Shown: positions 55,439 through 63,923 of the stretch, piece after piece
Position numbering within the stretch: the first letter of the stretch is position 1
Layout: each line of letters starts with the position of its first letter
Assembly: GCF_002003265.1 (NCBI RefSeq)
Contig: NZ_CP019687.1
Coordinates: forward strand, 1,550,001-1,614,000
Source: Paenibacillus larvae subsp. larvae
Lineage (GTDB): Bacteria > Bacillota > Bacilli > Paenibacillales > NBRC-103111
Direction of reading: 5' to 3'
Length of the DNA: 64,000 nt
Program-made: the position numbers and the translations under genes
The notes under the pieces: generated by a model
Told to the model about the DNA's origin: nothing
Seen by the model: the letters and a program-made list of their open reading frames with translations, nothing else
Database searches by the model: none

Positions 55439-57679
55439 CTAAGCTTTCGCCTCTCCTGCATCAGATGATTGAGGCTTATCATCGCTCGGATATTCAATCC
55501 TTGAATGAAAGATGCCGAGTAGGGTTTCATTTAAAGTTTTTGCAATGGTATCAAGCTCTTTAAGCGTTAAATCACATTCGTTAAATTGTCCGTCATCCAG
55601 ACGGGACTTGATAATCTTGCGCACCATGGAGTCAATTTGTTCAATAGTAGGGTTGCGCAGCGAACGGACAGCCGCTTCCACACAGTCGGCGACTCCTACA
55701 ACCGCAGCCTCTTTAGACTGGGCTTTAGGCCCTTCGTAACGAAAATCTTCTTCCTTGATTTCCAAGCCCTCTTCTTCTGCCTGTTTCCGAGCTTTGTGGT
55801 AAAAATAAGCTAGCAGTGTTGTCCCATGATGCTGTTCGGCAATATCCCTTATGGCTTTCGGGATATTATATTCTTTCAGCATCTCCACACCATCTCTTGG
55901 ATGTGCGGTAATAATAGTTTTGCTTAAGGCCGGATCAATCTTGTCATGCGGATTCTCCATATTGTTTTGATTCTCGATAAAATAGCTCGGCCGCTTGGTC
56001 TTTCCAATATCATGATAATAAGAACCGACCCGGCAAAGCAACCCGTCAGCCCCAATTGATTCAGCAGCAGCTTCAGCAAGATTGCCTACCATGATGCTGT
56101 GATGGTACGTACCCGGCGTTTCAGTTAGAAGCTTACGCAGAAGCGGATGGTTCGGGTTCGAAAGTTCCACCAGCTTAAGAGGCGATAAAATGCCGAAAGC
56201 ACCCTCCAAAAACGGCAGGAGACCGATCACAAAAACAGCGGATAAAATGCCTCCTGAAACCCCAAAAGACAAGGAAAACATTAAATCTTTCCGAGTAAGA
56301 TGGTCTTCCATGGCCAATACTGAGAAGATCATTAGACAGGAAAGCAATGAAGTCAGGATTCCGGCTCTCAAAATAGTTCCGCGATGGCTGGCTTTGTGGA
56401 TGGCAAACACGGCCGTAAAACCGACAACAAGCGCAACTATGCCGTATCGGTAATCCATCAGTTGTAAACGTTCCGCATTAAATATAATGCTCATTAATAT
56501 ACTGAAAATGACCGTGCTGAACATGGCGAGCGAATAATTTACCAGAATAGCAATGAGCATGCTTCCCACCGCTACAGGAGTAAGGAAGCCGATATAAGGA
56601 TATTCCAGATTTTGCCCCAGCGCAATGACTTTCATTCCAATCAAATTGAGCGTGTAAATAATGACCAGCATAAGCAGTGGAGAATTGTTCGATTTCAATG
56701 TTAAATTTCCCTGCCGAATATACAAATACAACATGCTGGAGAGAAAGGCGACAAAGACAGCCAGACCGAAATGAGGCCAATAGTTAGCTTTTTCGCTAAG
56801 CATATCAAGATTTTTCAGACGTTGGTAGATCTCTTCGGAAACAACCTCTCCTTCACTCACCAAAACGTCATCTTTTTTGATATAGACCGGCTCCACTTTT
56901 TCGCGGGCCTGAGCCTTCGCTTCGTCCGTCGCTTTCTGGTCAAAAAATTTGTTCGGTGTTATTACTGCACGTGCAAATTCCGCAACTAGTTCCCTCTGTG
57001 TGTTCTTCGTCAGTTCGGAACTGTTAACAAGCTCCGCCACTTTGGCCCGGGCACTCTGGGCCTCTGTCACCTGGTCACTCATAAGCCTGCTGACAATATC
57101 CCGGGTAATAGGCAGCATAGAGGAAATATCCTCCTTGCTTAAACGCGGTATTTTATAGTAGACATCTTCGGGTATGCGATATTGCTGATCATTCACTTTA
57201 GCGGTCATTTCCTGAATCAGTTCGTCATTGTCCTTATCACGGACACCCTTAATAGTAGATTCCTGCATATTGGTTATGATCTGCGGGATTACACTGCGGT
57301 ACATACTTACCTTTTCATCAAAATTAACTTCATTGTCCGCATTGATTTGCAGGATTTTATCATATATCGCATCTACGACGGTATCATTTTTCAAATTGAC
57401 ATATTTATAGACAGGCCCCTGTTTCTTTGCAGCCTCTTCTTTAGCCTTTTCCGTCTCAACCGCATTTTCAATTTGTCTGGGCGCATAGATGGTTTTCTCG
57501 CTGACCTGTCCAAGCCTGATATTATAGGTTTGCGGAACCATTTTAGAAAACAAGGCCAAGTACATCAGCAAAGACAAAATAAAATACAGCAAGAAGCGTA
57601 CGCCTTTGCTTGTCTTCCAACCTGCATTCGCGGAAAAAATTGATTTTGCGGTCCGGGTATGGCTTTCTTCCTTCTTCAT
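55439..57679 (-). CDS. pgpH: 7TM-HD family protein, cyclic di-AMP phosphodiesterase PgpH type (YqfF)
   Basis: A large membrane protein: one N-terminal helix, an extracellular domain of about 270 residues, seven helices (YWPHFGLAVFVAFLSSMLYLYI onward), and a cytoplasmic HD hydrolase with HHSIMVGNLAEAAAE and SYYHDIGKTKRPSYF. PgpH of Listeria and YqfF/PgpH of Bacillus cleave c-di-AMP, which controls potassium and osmolyte uptake. ATG 57679 (746 residues) is preferred; a TTG at 57721 that overlaps the phoH stop is an alternative. The order phoH-pgpH-ybeY is standard. Confidence 0.9.
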   Translation of the reverse strand: MKKEESHTRTAKSIFSANAGWKTSKGVRFLLYFILSLLMYLALFSKMVPQTYNIRLGQVSEKTIYAPRQIENAVETEKAKEEAAKKQGPVYKYVNLKNDTVVDAIYDKILQINADNEVNFDEKVSMYRSVIPQIITNMQESTIKGVRDKDNDELIQEMTAKVNDQQYRIPEDVYYKIPRLSKEDISSMLPITRDIVSRLMSDQVTEAQSARAKVAELVNSSELTKNTQRELVAEFARAVITPNKFFDQKATDEAKAQAREKVEPVYIKKDDVLVSEGEVVSEEIYQRLKNLDMLSEKANYWPHFGLAVFVAFLSSMLYLYIRQGNLTLKSNNSPLLMLVIIYTLNLIGMKVIALGQNLEYPYIGFLTPVAVGSMLIAILVNYSLAMFSTVIFSILMSIIFNAERLQLMDYRYGIVALVVGFTAVFAIHKASHRGTILRAGILTSLLSCLMIFSVLAMEDHLTRKDLMFSLSFGVSGGILSAVFVIGLLPFLEGAFGILSPLKLVELSNPNHPLLRKLLTETPGTYHHSIMVGNLAEAAAESIGADGLLCRVGSYYHDIGKTKRPSYFIENQNNMENPHDKIDPALSKTIITAHPRDGVEMLKEYNIPKAIRDIAEQHHGTTLLAYFYHKARKQAEEEGLEIKEEDFRYEGPKAQSKEAAVVGVADCVEAAVRSLRNPTIEQIDSMVRKIIKSRLDDGQFNECDLTLKELDTIAKTLNETLLGIFHSRIEYPSDDKPQSSDAGEAKA

Positions 57680-57717
57680 CAGACGGTCATCCTCTCTAGC
57701 ATGGTCGTCCACAGTAA

Positions 57718-58689
57718 TCAACCGTGTCTTTCCTGATTTTCCTGATAAGCGACGATAATTTTCTGAACTAAAGAATGACGCACAACGTCCTGGTCGGCAA
57801 AATAAGTGAATCCGATTTCCTCAATGTCTCTCAGAATGCGTTCCGACTCAACAAGTCCGGATGTTTTGCCCCGAGGCAAGTCAATCTGCGTAATATCTCC
57901 TGTAATCACCATCTTAGAACCGAATCCAAGACGGGTCAAAAACATTTTCATCTGTTCAGGCGTCGTATTTTGCGCCTCGTCCAGAATAATAAACGAATCG
58001 TCTAATGTGCGTCCCCGCATGTAGGCGAGGGGGGCAATCTCAATCAGCCCACGTTCAAGAGATTTGGCCACTTGTTCAGGTCCCAGTACATCATTAAGAG
58101 CATCATACAATGGCCGTAAATAGGGGTCAACTTTTTCCTGGAGATCCCCGGGCAGAAAACCCAGACTCTCCCCTGCCTCGACAGCCGGCCGGGTGAGCAC
58201 AATTCTCTTGATCCGGCCCTCTTTAAGGGCGGTGACGGCCAGCACAACAGCCAAGTAGGTTTTCCCTGTCCCTGCCGGACCAATGCCGAATACAATATCT
58301 TTATTCTTAATCGATTCCACATACTGCTTCTGGCCAATCGTTTTGATCCGGATGGGCTTTCCTTTTGCGGTATAGGCAATCTCCCCCTTAAACAGGTCGA
58401 GAAGCTGGTCCGCTTTCATCTGTCTGGCCAACTCGACTGCGTAATGTACATCACGTTCTGTCAACATGTACTGATTTCGCACCAACTCCAGCAGCACTTC
58501 AAACAAATGTTCTGCAATCCGAACATTCTTTGTATCACCGCTGATAGTCAATTCGGCGTCCCTCGTAAAAATATGTGCATGAGTTTCCCGTTCAATTAAA
58601 TGTATAAATTTGTCCTGGGGACCGAATAAGGCAAGTGCTTCCCCAGCATTGTTCAAACTGATTTTGCTAGTCTGTGCGTGATCTACCAA
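57718..58689 (-). CDS. phoH: PhoH-family ATPase
   Basis: A cytoplasmic ATPase of 323 residues with a KH-like N-terminal part and the PhoH core: GPAGTGKTYLAVVLA near residue 137, LTRPAVEAGESLGFLPGDLQEK and Walker B FIILDEAQNTTPEQMK. Bacterial PhoH (YqfE) is linked to RNA metabolism and is encoded beside ybeY. It differs from the PIN-PhoH protein at 27.8-29.1 kb by lacking the PIN domain. Confidence 0.94.
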   Translation of the reverse strand: MVDHAQTSKISLNNAGEALALFGPQDKFIHLIERETHAHIFTRDAELTISGDTKNVRIAEHLFEVLLELVRNQYMLTERDVHYAVELARQMKADQLLDLFKGEIAYTAKGKPIRIKTIGQKQYVESIKNKDIVFGIGPAGTGKTYLAVVLAVTALKEGRIKRIVLTRPAVEAGESLGFLPGDLQEKVDPYLRPLYDALNDVLGPEQVAKSLERGLIEIAPLAYMRGRTLDDSFIILDEAQNTTPEQMKMFLTRLGFGSKMVITGDITQIDLPRGKTSGLVESERILRDIEEIGFTYFADQDVVRHSLVQKIIVAYQENQERHG

Positions 58690-58707
58690 CAGGCCTCAAT
58701 CTCCTTG

Positions 58708-59886
58708 TTATCCAATAGGTTGTTCTTCCATCATATACTGTTCTACTTCAAAATGTACTTTCATATAAACTTTACCACTCTCTGTTTTCTCATGCAAAAT
58801 TTTTTCACTGACAATCCGGGCATCCTTTCCTGCTCCGGTTAACAATTTGGTTCTTGCCTGTTCCAATCCGGTCTTTTTGGCGTCTTCCAATTTAACTGGT
58901 TCTTCAACCAGTTTCGTCTCCATGACTTTTTCATTCAGCCAGCCAAAAGGAAGCTTCCAGTTTTTAATGGTTAACACGGAAAAGCGGGGGACGGTTTCAG
59001 ATTGTTTAAACGGATTTTTTCCATACCCTGTTAACTGGAGGCCCCGGTTCCCTATTACCAGGTAATCTTTATCTTTACTTTCTCCCGTATATATTTGATA
59101 GGTTCTGGTAAGTGGCGACTCAATATCCGATTCGTACCATACAAGACCCTTGACGGTACCTTCAGCTGTTACCTGGGCCTGATTGGCTTCATCCCCTATA
59201 AGACCGGAAATTAAAATACTTCCCTTCTTTACATACGAACCGGGACGTACTTGAGGCTTCCCTTTTTTAGCTAATATTTCGGTTATTACAGCATTTTTTC
59301 CTGCAATAATATGTTTGGGAGTTTGGTCTTTCTTTTTTTCAGGGAGCTTGGCCTCCACAACTTTGATCGTTAGCCTTGTCCCATGCAGTTCCACCCCGAT
59401 CCAGGAAACCCCCGGAAGAGAAGATTGCAGTTTGGAAGCCAGTTCATTGGAATCTCCCAGTTTAAATTTCCATTGAAAGCGGTGAACCCCCTGCTTCGCG
59501 GCCGCGGACAAAATTTGTTCTTTAGGTATTTTCTCATTCCCCTCAACAGTAACGGACCAGACAAGCGATGAGAGCAGATATAAGCCCGCTATAAAACTCA
59601 GCAGCCCCACGGCGAACCATTTCCTCTGGAGCATGACACGAGTGGCGAACGGAAGGCCGAATCTTTCTTTCACATGAAGTTTACAGCCTGTCCGCTTTAA
59701 AAGGGGACGAAGCCGAAAAAAATCACGAACTAAAATAAACAGCGTAAGAATATGTTCTCCATTGAATTGAATATCCCATATACTCATCTTGGCCGCCATG
59801 GCTTCATTTAAAAACGCCTCAATCCTTTTCCCCCGAATCTCTATGCTCACATATCCCTGCAGCCAGGAAATCATCTTCGCCTGCAT
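58708..59886 (-). CDS. yqfD: Sporulation protein YqfD
   Basis: The 392-residue protein has an N-terminal cytoplasmic part (WLQGYVSIEIRGKRIEAFLNEAM), one membrane helix near residues 90-112, and an extracytoplasmic domain with VEGNEKIPKEQILSAA and GSYVKKGSILISGLIG. This is YqfD, required for sporulation in B. subtilis and made in the mother cell under sigma-E. It follows yqfC after a 23-base gap; both are sporulation genes placed ahead of phoH. Confidence 0.9.
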   Translation of the reverse strand: MQAKMISWLQGYVSIEIRGKRIEAFLNEAMAAKMSIWDIQFNGEHILTLFILVRDFFRLRPLLKRTGCKLHVKERFGLPFATRVMLQRKWFAVGLLSFIAGLYLLSSLVWSVTVEGNEKIPKEQILSAAAKQGVHRFQWKFKLGDSNELASKLQSSLPGVSWIGVELHGTRLTIKVVEAKLPEKKKDQTPKHIIAGKNAVITEILAKKGKPQVRPGSYVKKGSILISGLIGDEANQAQVTAEGTVKGLVWYESDIESPLTRTYQIYTGESKDKDYLVIGNRGLQLTGYGKNPFKQSETVPRFSVLTIKNWKLPFGWLNEKVMETKLVEEPVKLEDAKKTGLEQARTKLLTGAGKDARIVSEKILHEKTESGKVYMKVHFEVEQYMMEEQPIG

Positions 59887-59909
59887 ACTGCTTCCTCCTT
59901 GCCCCGATA

Positions 59910-60191
59910 CTAGGACGTTCGATATTTGATATCTTCTATAGTACCTTCTATGAATACTTCATCCGGTAAAATAGCGCGTATGACAAGATTTTGTCCCAGA
60001 ACTTCCACAGTGCCGGTTGTCAGCTCCAGCTTTAGGCAGTCGCTTGAAAAATGCAGTACCCCCCGGTGATTTTCCACATAAAGCTGGATATTCCCGATCA
60101 TGGTGATACGGGGAATGTCATGGACAACATCTTGAGGGAGATCGAGAAGTTTAGCAGTAAATTCGTTGATTTTGCGGGTTATGCGGCTCAT
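59910..60191 (-). CDS. yqfC: Sporulation protein YqfC
   Basis: A 93-residue YabP/YqfC-family protein: AKLLDLPQDVVHDIPRITMIGNIQLYVENHRGVLHF followed by a strand-rich region. It pairs with yqfD, and in B. subtilis both are sigma-E dependent. The ribosome site AGGAGGGA lies eight bases before the ATG. A CATATAAG sequence about 30 bases upstream of the start may be a sigma-E -10 box, but no clear -35 was found. Confidence 0.87.
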   Translation of the reverse strand: MSRITRKINEFTAKLLDLPQDVVHDIPRITMIGNIQLYVENHRGVLHFSSDCLKLELTTGTVEVLGQNLVIRAILPDEVFIEGTIEDIKYRTS

Positions 60192-60333
60192 GCTTTTCGC
60201 GATCCCTCCTCTTCCTCTTCAGCTTATATGACGTGGCAGCTCTTCCGAACAGACGTTAATACAAACATATGCGCCGGAGGGGGTAAATATGAAAGCAGCA
60301 ATAGATTAGAAGGGGGCGGCAGAGGTGAACAGG

Positions 60334-60369
60334 AAAAAGCCGTGAAAGGCAGATTGCCCTTCACGGCTT
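60334..60369 (-). terminator. Terminator of the rpsU-yqeY unit
   Basis: AAGCCGTGAA (60337-60346) pairs with TTCACGGCTT (60360-60369) and the minus strand ends in T5. It separates the ribosomal unit from the sporulation genes yqfC-yqfD. Confidence 0.85.
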
Positions 60370-60384
60370 AGCTGTTTAGTAAGG

Positions 60385-60825
60385 TTATAGAGATTGCTGA
60401 ACCAGCTGGTTAACCAGCTTCCCGTCAGCACGTCCCTTCACTTTCGGCATCAATGCACCCATGACTTTACCCATGTCCGCTTTCGAGGTAGCACCAACTT
60501 CTTGGATAGTCTGTTGTACAATAACTTTTATTTCTTCCTCGGATAATTGCTGCGGCATGTACTCCATCAGAATCGCAATTTCTGCCTCCAGTTTTTGTAC
60601 CAGGTCGTCCCGGCCGGCTTGTTTAAATTCTTGGAGGGAATCTTTGCGTTGTTTGATCTCACGACTAAGAACGTCAAGTACTTCATTGTCATCTAAGGTT
60701 TTATGCTGATCGATCTCGAGGTTCTTGATCGAAGCTTTGACCATACGGATTACGGAGAGTTTAAACTTGTCCTGACTCTTCATCGCTTGTTTCATATCTT
60801 CGTTCAAACGTTCGCTTAAGCTCAT
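60385..60825 (-). CDS. yqeY: GatB/YqeY domain protein
   Basis: A 146-residue helical protein, [35 protein letters not shown], with the GatB/YqeY C-terminal motif [28 protein letters not shown]. The domain binds tRNA in the GatB subunit; a free YqeY may bind tRNA or aid misacylation control, which is unproven. It lies 14 bases after rpsU, as in Bacillus. Confidence 0.92.
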   Translation of the reverse strand: MSLSERLNEDMKQAMKSQDKFKLSVIRMVKASIKNLEIDQHKTLDDNEVLDVLSREIKQRKDSLQEFKQAGRDDLVQKLEAEIAILMEYMPQQLSEEEIKVIVQQTIQEVGATSKADMGKVMGALMPKVKGRADGKLVNQLVQQSL

Positions 60826-60839
60826 GACTTGCCTGCCTC

Positions 60840-61013
60840 CTAGAACTTTCTCTTCCGAGCTGCCTCTGACTTCTTCTTGCGCTTTACGCTAGGCTTCTCA
60901 TAGTGTTTGCGTTTTTTAATTTCTGCTAGTACCCCATCTTTCGCGATGGAACGCTTAAAGCGACGAAGTGCAGCATCTATAGTTTCATTCTTGCGAACTC
61001 GAGTTTCTGACAC
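60840..61013 (-). CDS. rpsU: 30S ribosomal protein S21
   Basis: S21 is a small basic protein of the 30S platform that assists mRNA base-pairing. The 57-residue sequence from GTG 61013 ([38 protein letters not shown]) matches the length of Bacillus S21, and GGAGGG lies seven bases upstream. An in-frame extension of 12 codons upstream has no homology and is not used. In E. coli rpsU leads the dnaG-rpoD operon; here it is separate but in the same supercluster. Confidence 0.95.
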   Translation of the reverse strand: MSETRVRKNETIDAALRRFKRSIAKDGVLAEIKKRKHYEKPSVKRKKKSEAARKRKF

Positions 61014-61167
61014 CAGTTTTCCCTCCCTCCGAACAGACCGTCCAAACAAAGCGGTTCATCAAACTTCATTATATGTTAAATTAAAACCCAGTGTCAACCT
61101 GACTCCCTTTGCAAACAAAGCTTATATTTCCCTTCCGGAATGTTAAGACAAGGAACGCATCAACGGG

Positions 61168-61506
61168 CTAAGAGCGTTGACATTTTCGTTCCCCCAGCAG
61201 GTGGTAGTGGATGTGGAATACTTCCTGACCGCCGTCTTTTCCACAGTTGTTTATAAGCCGGTATCCGTTGTCTGCAATCCCGACTTCCCGGGCAATTTGC
61301 TGAGCAGCTTTATGCATGGCTCCAATTAAACCCCAATCTCCTTCTTCTACCTCGTTCATGGAAGCAATATGTTTTTTGGGAATGACCAGAATATGTACAG
61401 GTGCTGCCGGCCGAATATCATGAAAGGCAATCACCTGCTTATCTTCATACACTTTTTTGGACGGAATATCACCGCTAACAATCTTGCAAAAAATACAATC
61501 CATCAT
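61168..61506 (-). CDS. HIT family nucleotide-binding protein
   Basis: A 112-residue HIT protein beginning MMDCIFCKIVSGDIPSKKVYED and ending with the histidine triad HIHYHLL. The two N-terminal cysteines form half of the zinc site of the HINT group, enzymes that hydrolyse adenosine phosphoramidates. ATG 61506 is used because AAAGGGG lies six bases upstream; an earlier in-frame start has no such site. In Bacillus the gene (hit) is elsewhere. Confidence 0.9.
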   Translation of the reverse strand: MMDCIFCKIVSGDIPSKKVYEDKQVIAFHDIRPAAPVHILVIPKKHIASMNEVEEGDWGLIGAMHKAAQQIAREVGIADNGYRLINNCGKDGGQEVFHIHYHLLGERKCQRS

Positions 61507-61853
61507 TAAATACCCCTTTCCTTTGTTTATCATTCTTTGGCCATTTTGCATAATTCCGTTGAAAAGGCACAGTCTCCTTAAGGATTATAAACTTGCTGTT
61601 ATTCTTATCATATCGGATATTCTGGGAAAATAAAATAAGAAAGCCTAAAAGAGAATTCTTTATCCTAAATGGAATCCCTCTCACAGACTCCTATACTTTA
61701 TCCGTTTGCTAATACTCTTCCGCCTCTTTTAGAGAGACACGGCGTCTTTCCATCGGCTGCTTTTTCTTTCTCGCGTCCGACGCCACAATCTGCTCATCCG
61801 GTACATTTTTCTGGTCTCTTTCCATCTGAATAATAAAAATGGTTATTTATTTG
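61507..61853. other. Intergenic region with one 38-codon open frame
   Basis: A 347-base gap between the HIT gene and the TetR operator. On the minus strand 61825-61709 encodes MERDQKNVPDEQIVASDARK and continues with a basic stretch to EAEEY, 38 codons. The frame is strongly charged and looks protein-like, but the ATG has no ribosome site. No RNA gene or repeat was seen in the rest. Confidence 0.35.
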
Positions 61854-61882
61854 TAGACTATTAGTCTAAATTAGAATATACT
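61854..61882 (+). promoter_or_regulatory. TetR-type operator overlapping a sigma-A promoter
   Basis: TAGACTA-T-TAGTCTA (61854-61868) is a perfect 7-1-7 palindrome. Its left half supplies a -35 box (TAGACT, 61854-61859), followed by a 17-base spacer and -10 TATACT (61877-61882). A repressor on the palindrome would block polymerase, the classic TetR arrangement; the encoded TetR domain is the obvious candidate for autoregulation. Confidence 0.65.
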
Positions 61883-61922
61883 AAAAATGGAAACCAATTA
61901 AAGGAGGTAATTAAACGTCCTG

Positions 61923-63836
61923 ATGAGAGCCTCCACGCGACGAAAACGAAATGAATTGATGGAGTCCGCTTTGCGGATGTTTTTAAAAGATGGGTATGAA
62001 AACGTTTCCGTTGATGACATTATTGCCGCTACGGGTACTTCGAAAGGGACGTTTTATCATTACTTCAGCAGTAAAGAAGAAATCATCGGAGAAATCACCC
62101 GGGCCGAAATCTCCCTCATCCAGGTATGGAGAGAGGAAGACAGAAATCATGAGGTCTCTTTGCAAGGGCATATCAACCGGGTTTTCGTAACCATCGCCCT
62201 GTATCTGGAACCCAGGAAAAACCTGGTAAGAAGTTTGGTAGCTTTGGGTTTGCAGGAAGGAATTATCCGGGATTTGGAACTTAAGAAGAGACGACATCTC
62301 ATCAGCAGTATAAGTGAAAAACTCGGAAACCGGGAACAGGCGGAAACGCTGGCGGACAGTTTTGCAGGAACTGTCCTGGAATGGTGCAGGGGTCCGGACC
62401 AGCCGCTTTTGCCTAGGGTAAAGAGACAGCTTGCTTATACGTGGCCCGGGCTATGCACTGAGGATGTTTGGTCAACTTTTCAACTTGAACCCGTTTCTAA
62501 GGAGGAAGCAAACATGAAGGTAGCGATTATTGGCGGCGGACTTGCAGGACTTACGGCTGCTGCCTATTTATCCGAACATAAAGGGATTGAAGGTGTTTTA
62601 TTTGAACGGAGCCCTCAGCTCGGGGGTCGCGCATTCACTTATGAAAAAGCCGGATTTACGTTGAACTATGGAGCTCATGCCATTTATGGCATCGATCGCC
62701 ATACTATTACCCCTCTGGAGAAAGAACTGAATCTGGCCATTCCGTCCAAGCAGGTGGATAAGCGCAAGGTCATGTATGCCAAACATGGACAGCTTACTCC
62801 CGCCCCCTTGGATTTTATAAATATCATGAAAACGGATTTGCTGAAAACGATGCAAAAAGTCAAATTCGTCGGAGAGGTTGCCGCCATTATCGCGCACATC
62901 CATCAATTGAAAAACTATGCGACTCTGGGCGATTATCTGGCTGAGTCAGAAGCTGATGAGGACGTAAAAGAACTGTGGGAACACCTCGTATGCTCCAATT
63001 TCTTTATCACCCCGGAAGAAGCCCGTAAGGTACCCGGGGCCGTGATTAGCGAATATTATCATAACCTTTTCCTGTCTTCCAAACCGGTAAACTATATTTT
63101 GGGGAGTTGGGCTATTATTACTAACCAGCTTCAGGAAAAAATCACTCAATCCGGCAGATGGAACATCCGTCTTAAGGAAGGTATCGATGAAATCCGCTAC
63201 GAGCAAAGACAATATATATTAAAAACGAAAAAAGGGGAACAAACTTTCGATAAAATTGTGTTTGCCATGCCTGTCCAACAGGTTGTCAAACTGCTTAAAG
63301 GAACCGCCTGGGAACCATTTCTGGCCCCCTATGAAACCAATACGGCTACTGAAGTTATGGTGTATGATCTCGGTTTCAAACACGTCGTAAATCGTCCGTT
63401 CCACTATATAAGCGACATGGACAATAAAATGTTTATTACGGATGTGTCTGCTACGGACCATACGCTGGTTCCGGAAGGAGGACAACTGCTTCAAGGGATT
63501 GCTTACCTTAACGATCACTTTGACAGCGAGGAAGAACGAAAGGCATACCTGGAGCGGAAAACCCGCCAGATGGAACATCTCTTCGATACGTACTACCCCG
63601 GCTGGCGGGAAGCCACGGAAGTCAAAAGGGTATCCAAAAAGGCGATGGTCACCAGTGTAAAGAATATTGATAGCAATGAACTTCTTCCAAATCGGATTGA
63701 AAACGTGCCATTTTATTTCTGTGGAGACGGCTGCTCCGGGAAAGGCGAGCTTGCAGAGCGTGCCTTCTCCAGCGCCCGTCAGGTGGCAAAATTCATTCTG
63801 AACGAAGTGAAGGAGCTTCATGCCGTTCATGTCTGA
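61923..63836 (+). CDS. TetR repressor fused to FAD-dependent phytoene-desaturase-like oxidoreductase
   Basis: One frame of 637 codons. Residues 1-60 are a TetR helix-turn-helix (ELMESALRMFLKDGYENVSV, ATGTSKGTFYHYFSSKEE), 60-195 a ligand-binding helical domain. From Met198 the second part is an FAD enzyme of the CrtI/amine-oxidase superfamily: VAIIGGGLAGLTAAAYLSEH dinucleotide fold, SPQLGGRAFTYEKAGF, and the C-terminal FAD motif CGDGCSGKGELAERAFSSA. ATG 62514 has its own AAGGAGG, so a free 440-residue enzyme could also be made. The fusion may be real or due to a lost stop or an indel. AAAGGAGGT lies 14 bases before the first ATG, rather far. Substrate unknown. Confidence 0.85.
   Translation: MRASTRRKRNELMESALRMFLKDGYENVSVDDIIAATGTSKGTFYHYFSSKEEIIGEITRAEISLIQVWREEDRNHEVSLQGHINRVFVTIALYLEPRKNLVRSLVALGLQEGIIRDLELKKRRHLISSISEKLGNREQAETLADSFAGTVLEWCRGPDQPLLPRVKRQLAYTWPGLCTEDVWSTFQLEPVSKEEANMKVAIIGGGLAGLTAAAYLSEHKGIEGVLFERSPQLGGRAFTYEKAGFTLNYGAHAIYGIDRHTITPLEKELNLAIPSKQVDKRKVMYAKHGQLTPAPLDFINIMKTDLLKTMQKVKFVGEVAAIIAHIHQLKNYATLGDYLAESEADEDVKELWEHLVCSNFFITPEEARKVPGAVISEYYHNLFLSSKPVNYILGSWAIITNQLQEKITQSGRWNIRLKEGIDEIRYEQRQYILKTKKGEQTFDKIVFAMPVQQVVKLLKGTAWEPFLAPYETNTATEVMVYDLGFKHVVNRPFHYISDMDNKMFITDVSATDHTLVPEGGQLLQGIAYLNDHFDSEEERKAYLERKTRQMEHLFDTYYPGWREATEVKRVSKKAMVTSVKNIDSNELLPNRIENVPFYFCGDGCSGKGELAERAFSSARQVAKFILNEVKELHAVHV
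62499..62516 (+). promoter_or_regulatory. Internal ribosome site and start inside the fusion gene
   Basis: AAGGAGG (62499-62505), eight bases, ATG (62514-62516) lies exactly where the FAD enzyme domain begins (MKVAIIGGG). The complete match suggests that the enzyme was once, or still is, translated separately. The upstream TCTAAGG contains an out-of-frame TAA, and ATGA at 62514 holds an out-of-frame TGA. Confidence 0.75.
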
Positions 63837-63878
63837 AAAAACGTTTATTACATTTTGCTGAATAAAGAACAACATCAC

Positions 63879-63913
63879 AAAAAAGCACGGACCGGAGGTC
63901 ACCGTGCTTTTTT
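63879..63913. terminator. Bidirectional terminator
   Basis: AAAAAAGCACGG (63879-63890) faces CCGTGCTTTTTT (63902-63913), a 12-base stem with T-runs on both strands. It ends the plus-strand fusion gene and the converging histidine kinase gene. Confidence 0.9.
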
Positions 63914-63923
63914 GTTGTCCAAG

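Noticed and set aside
63219-63902. Minus-strand open frame of 227 codons opposite the FAD enzyme
   Set aside because: Antisense to well-defined FAD-enzyme motifs, and rich in Phe/His as expected from reverse reading.
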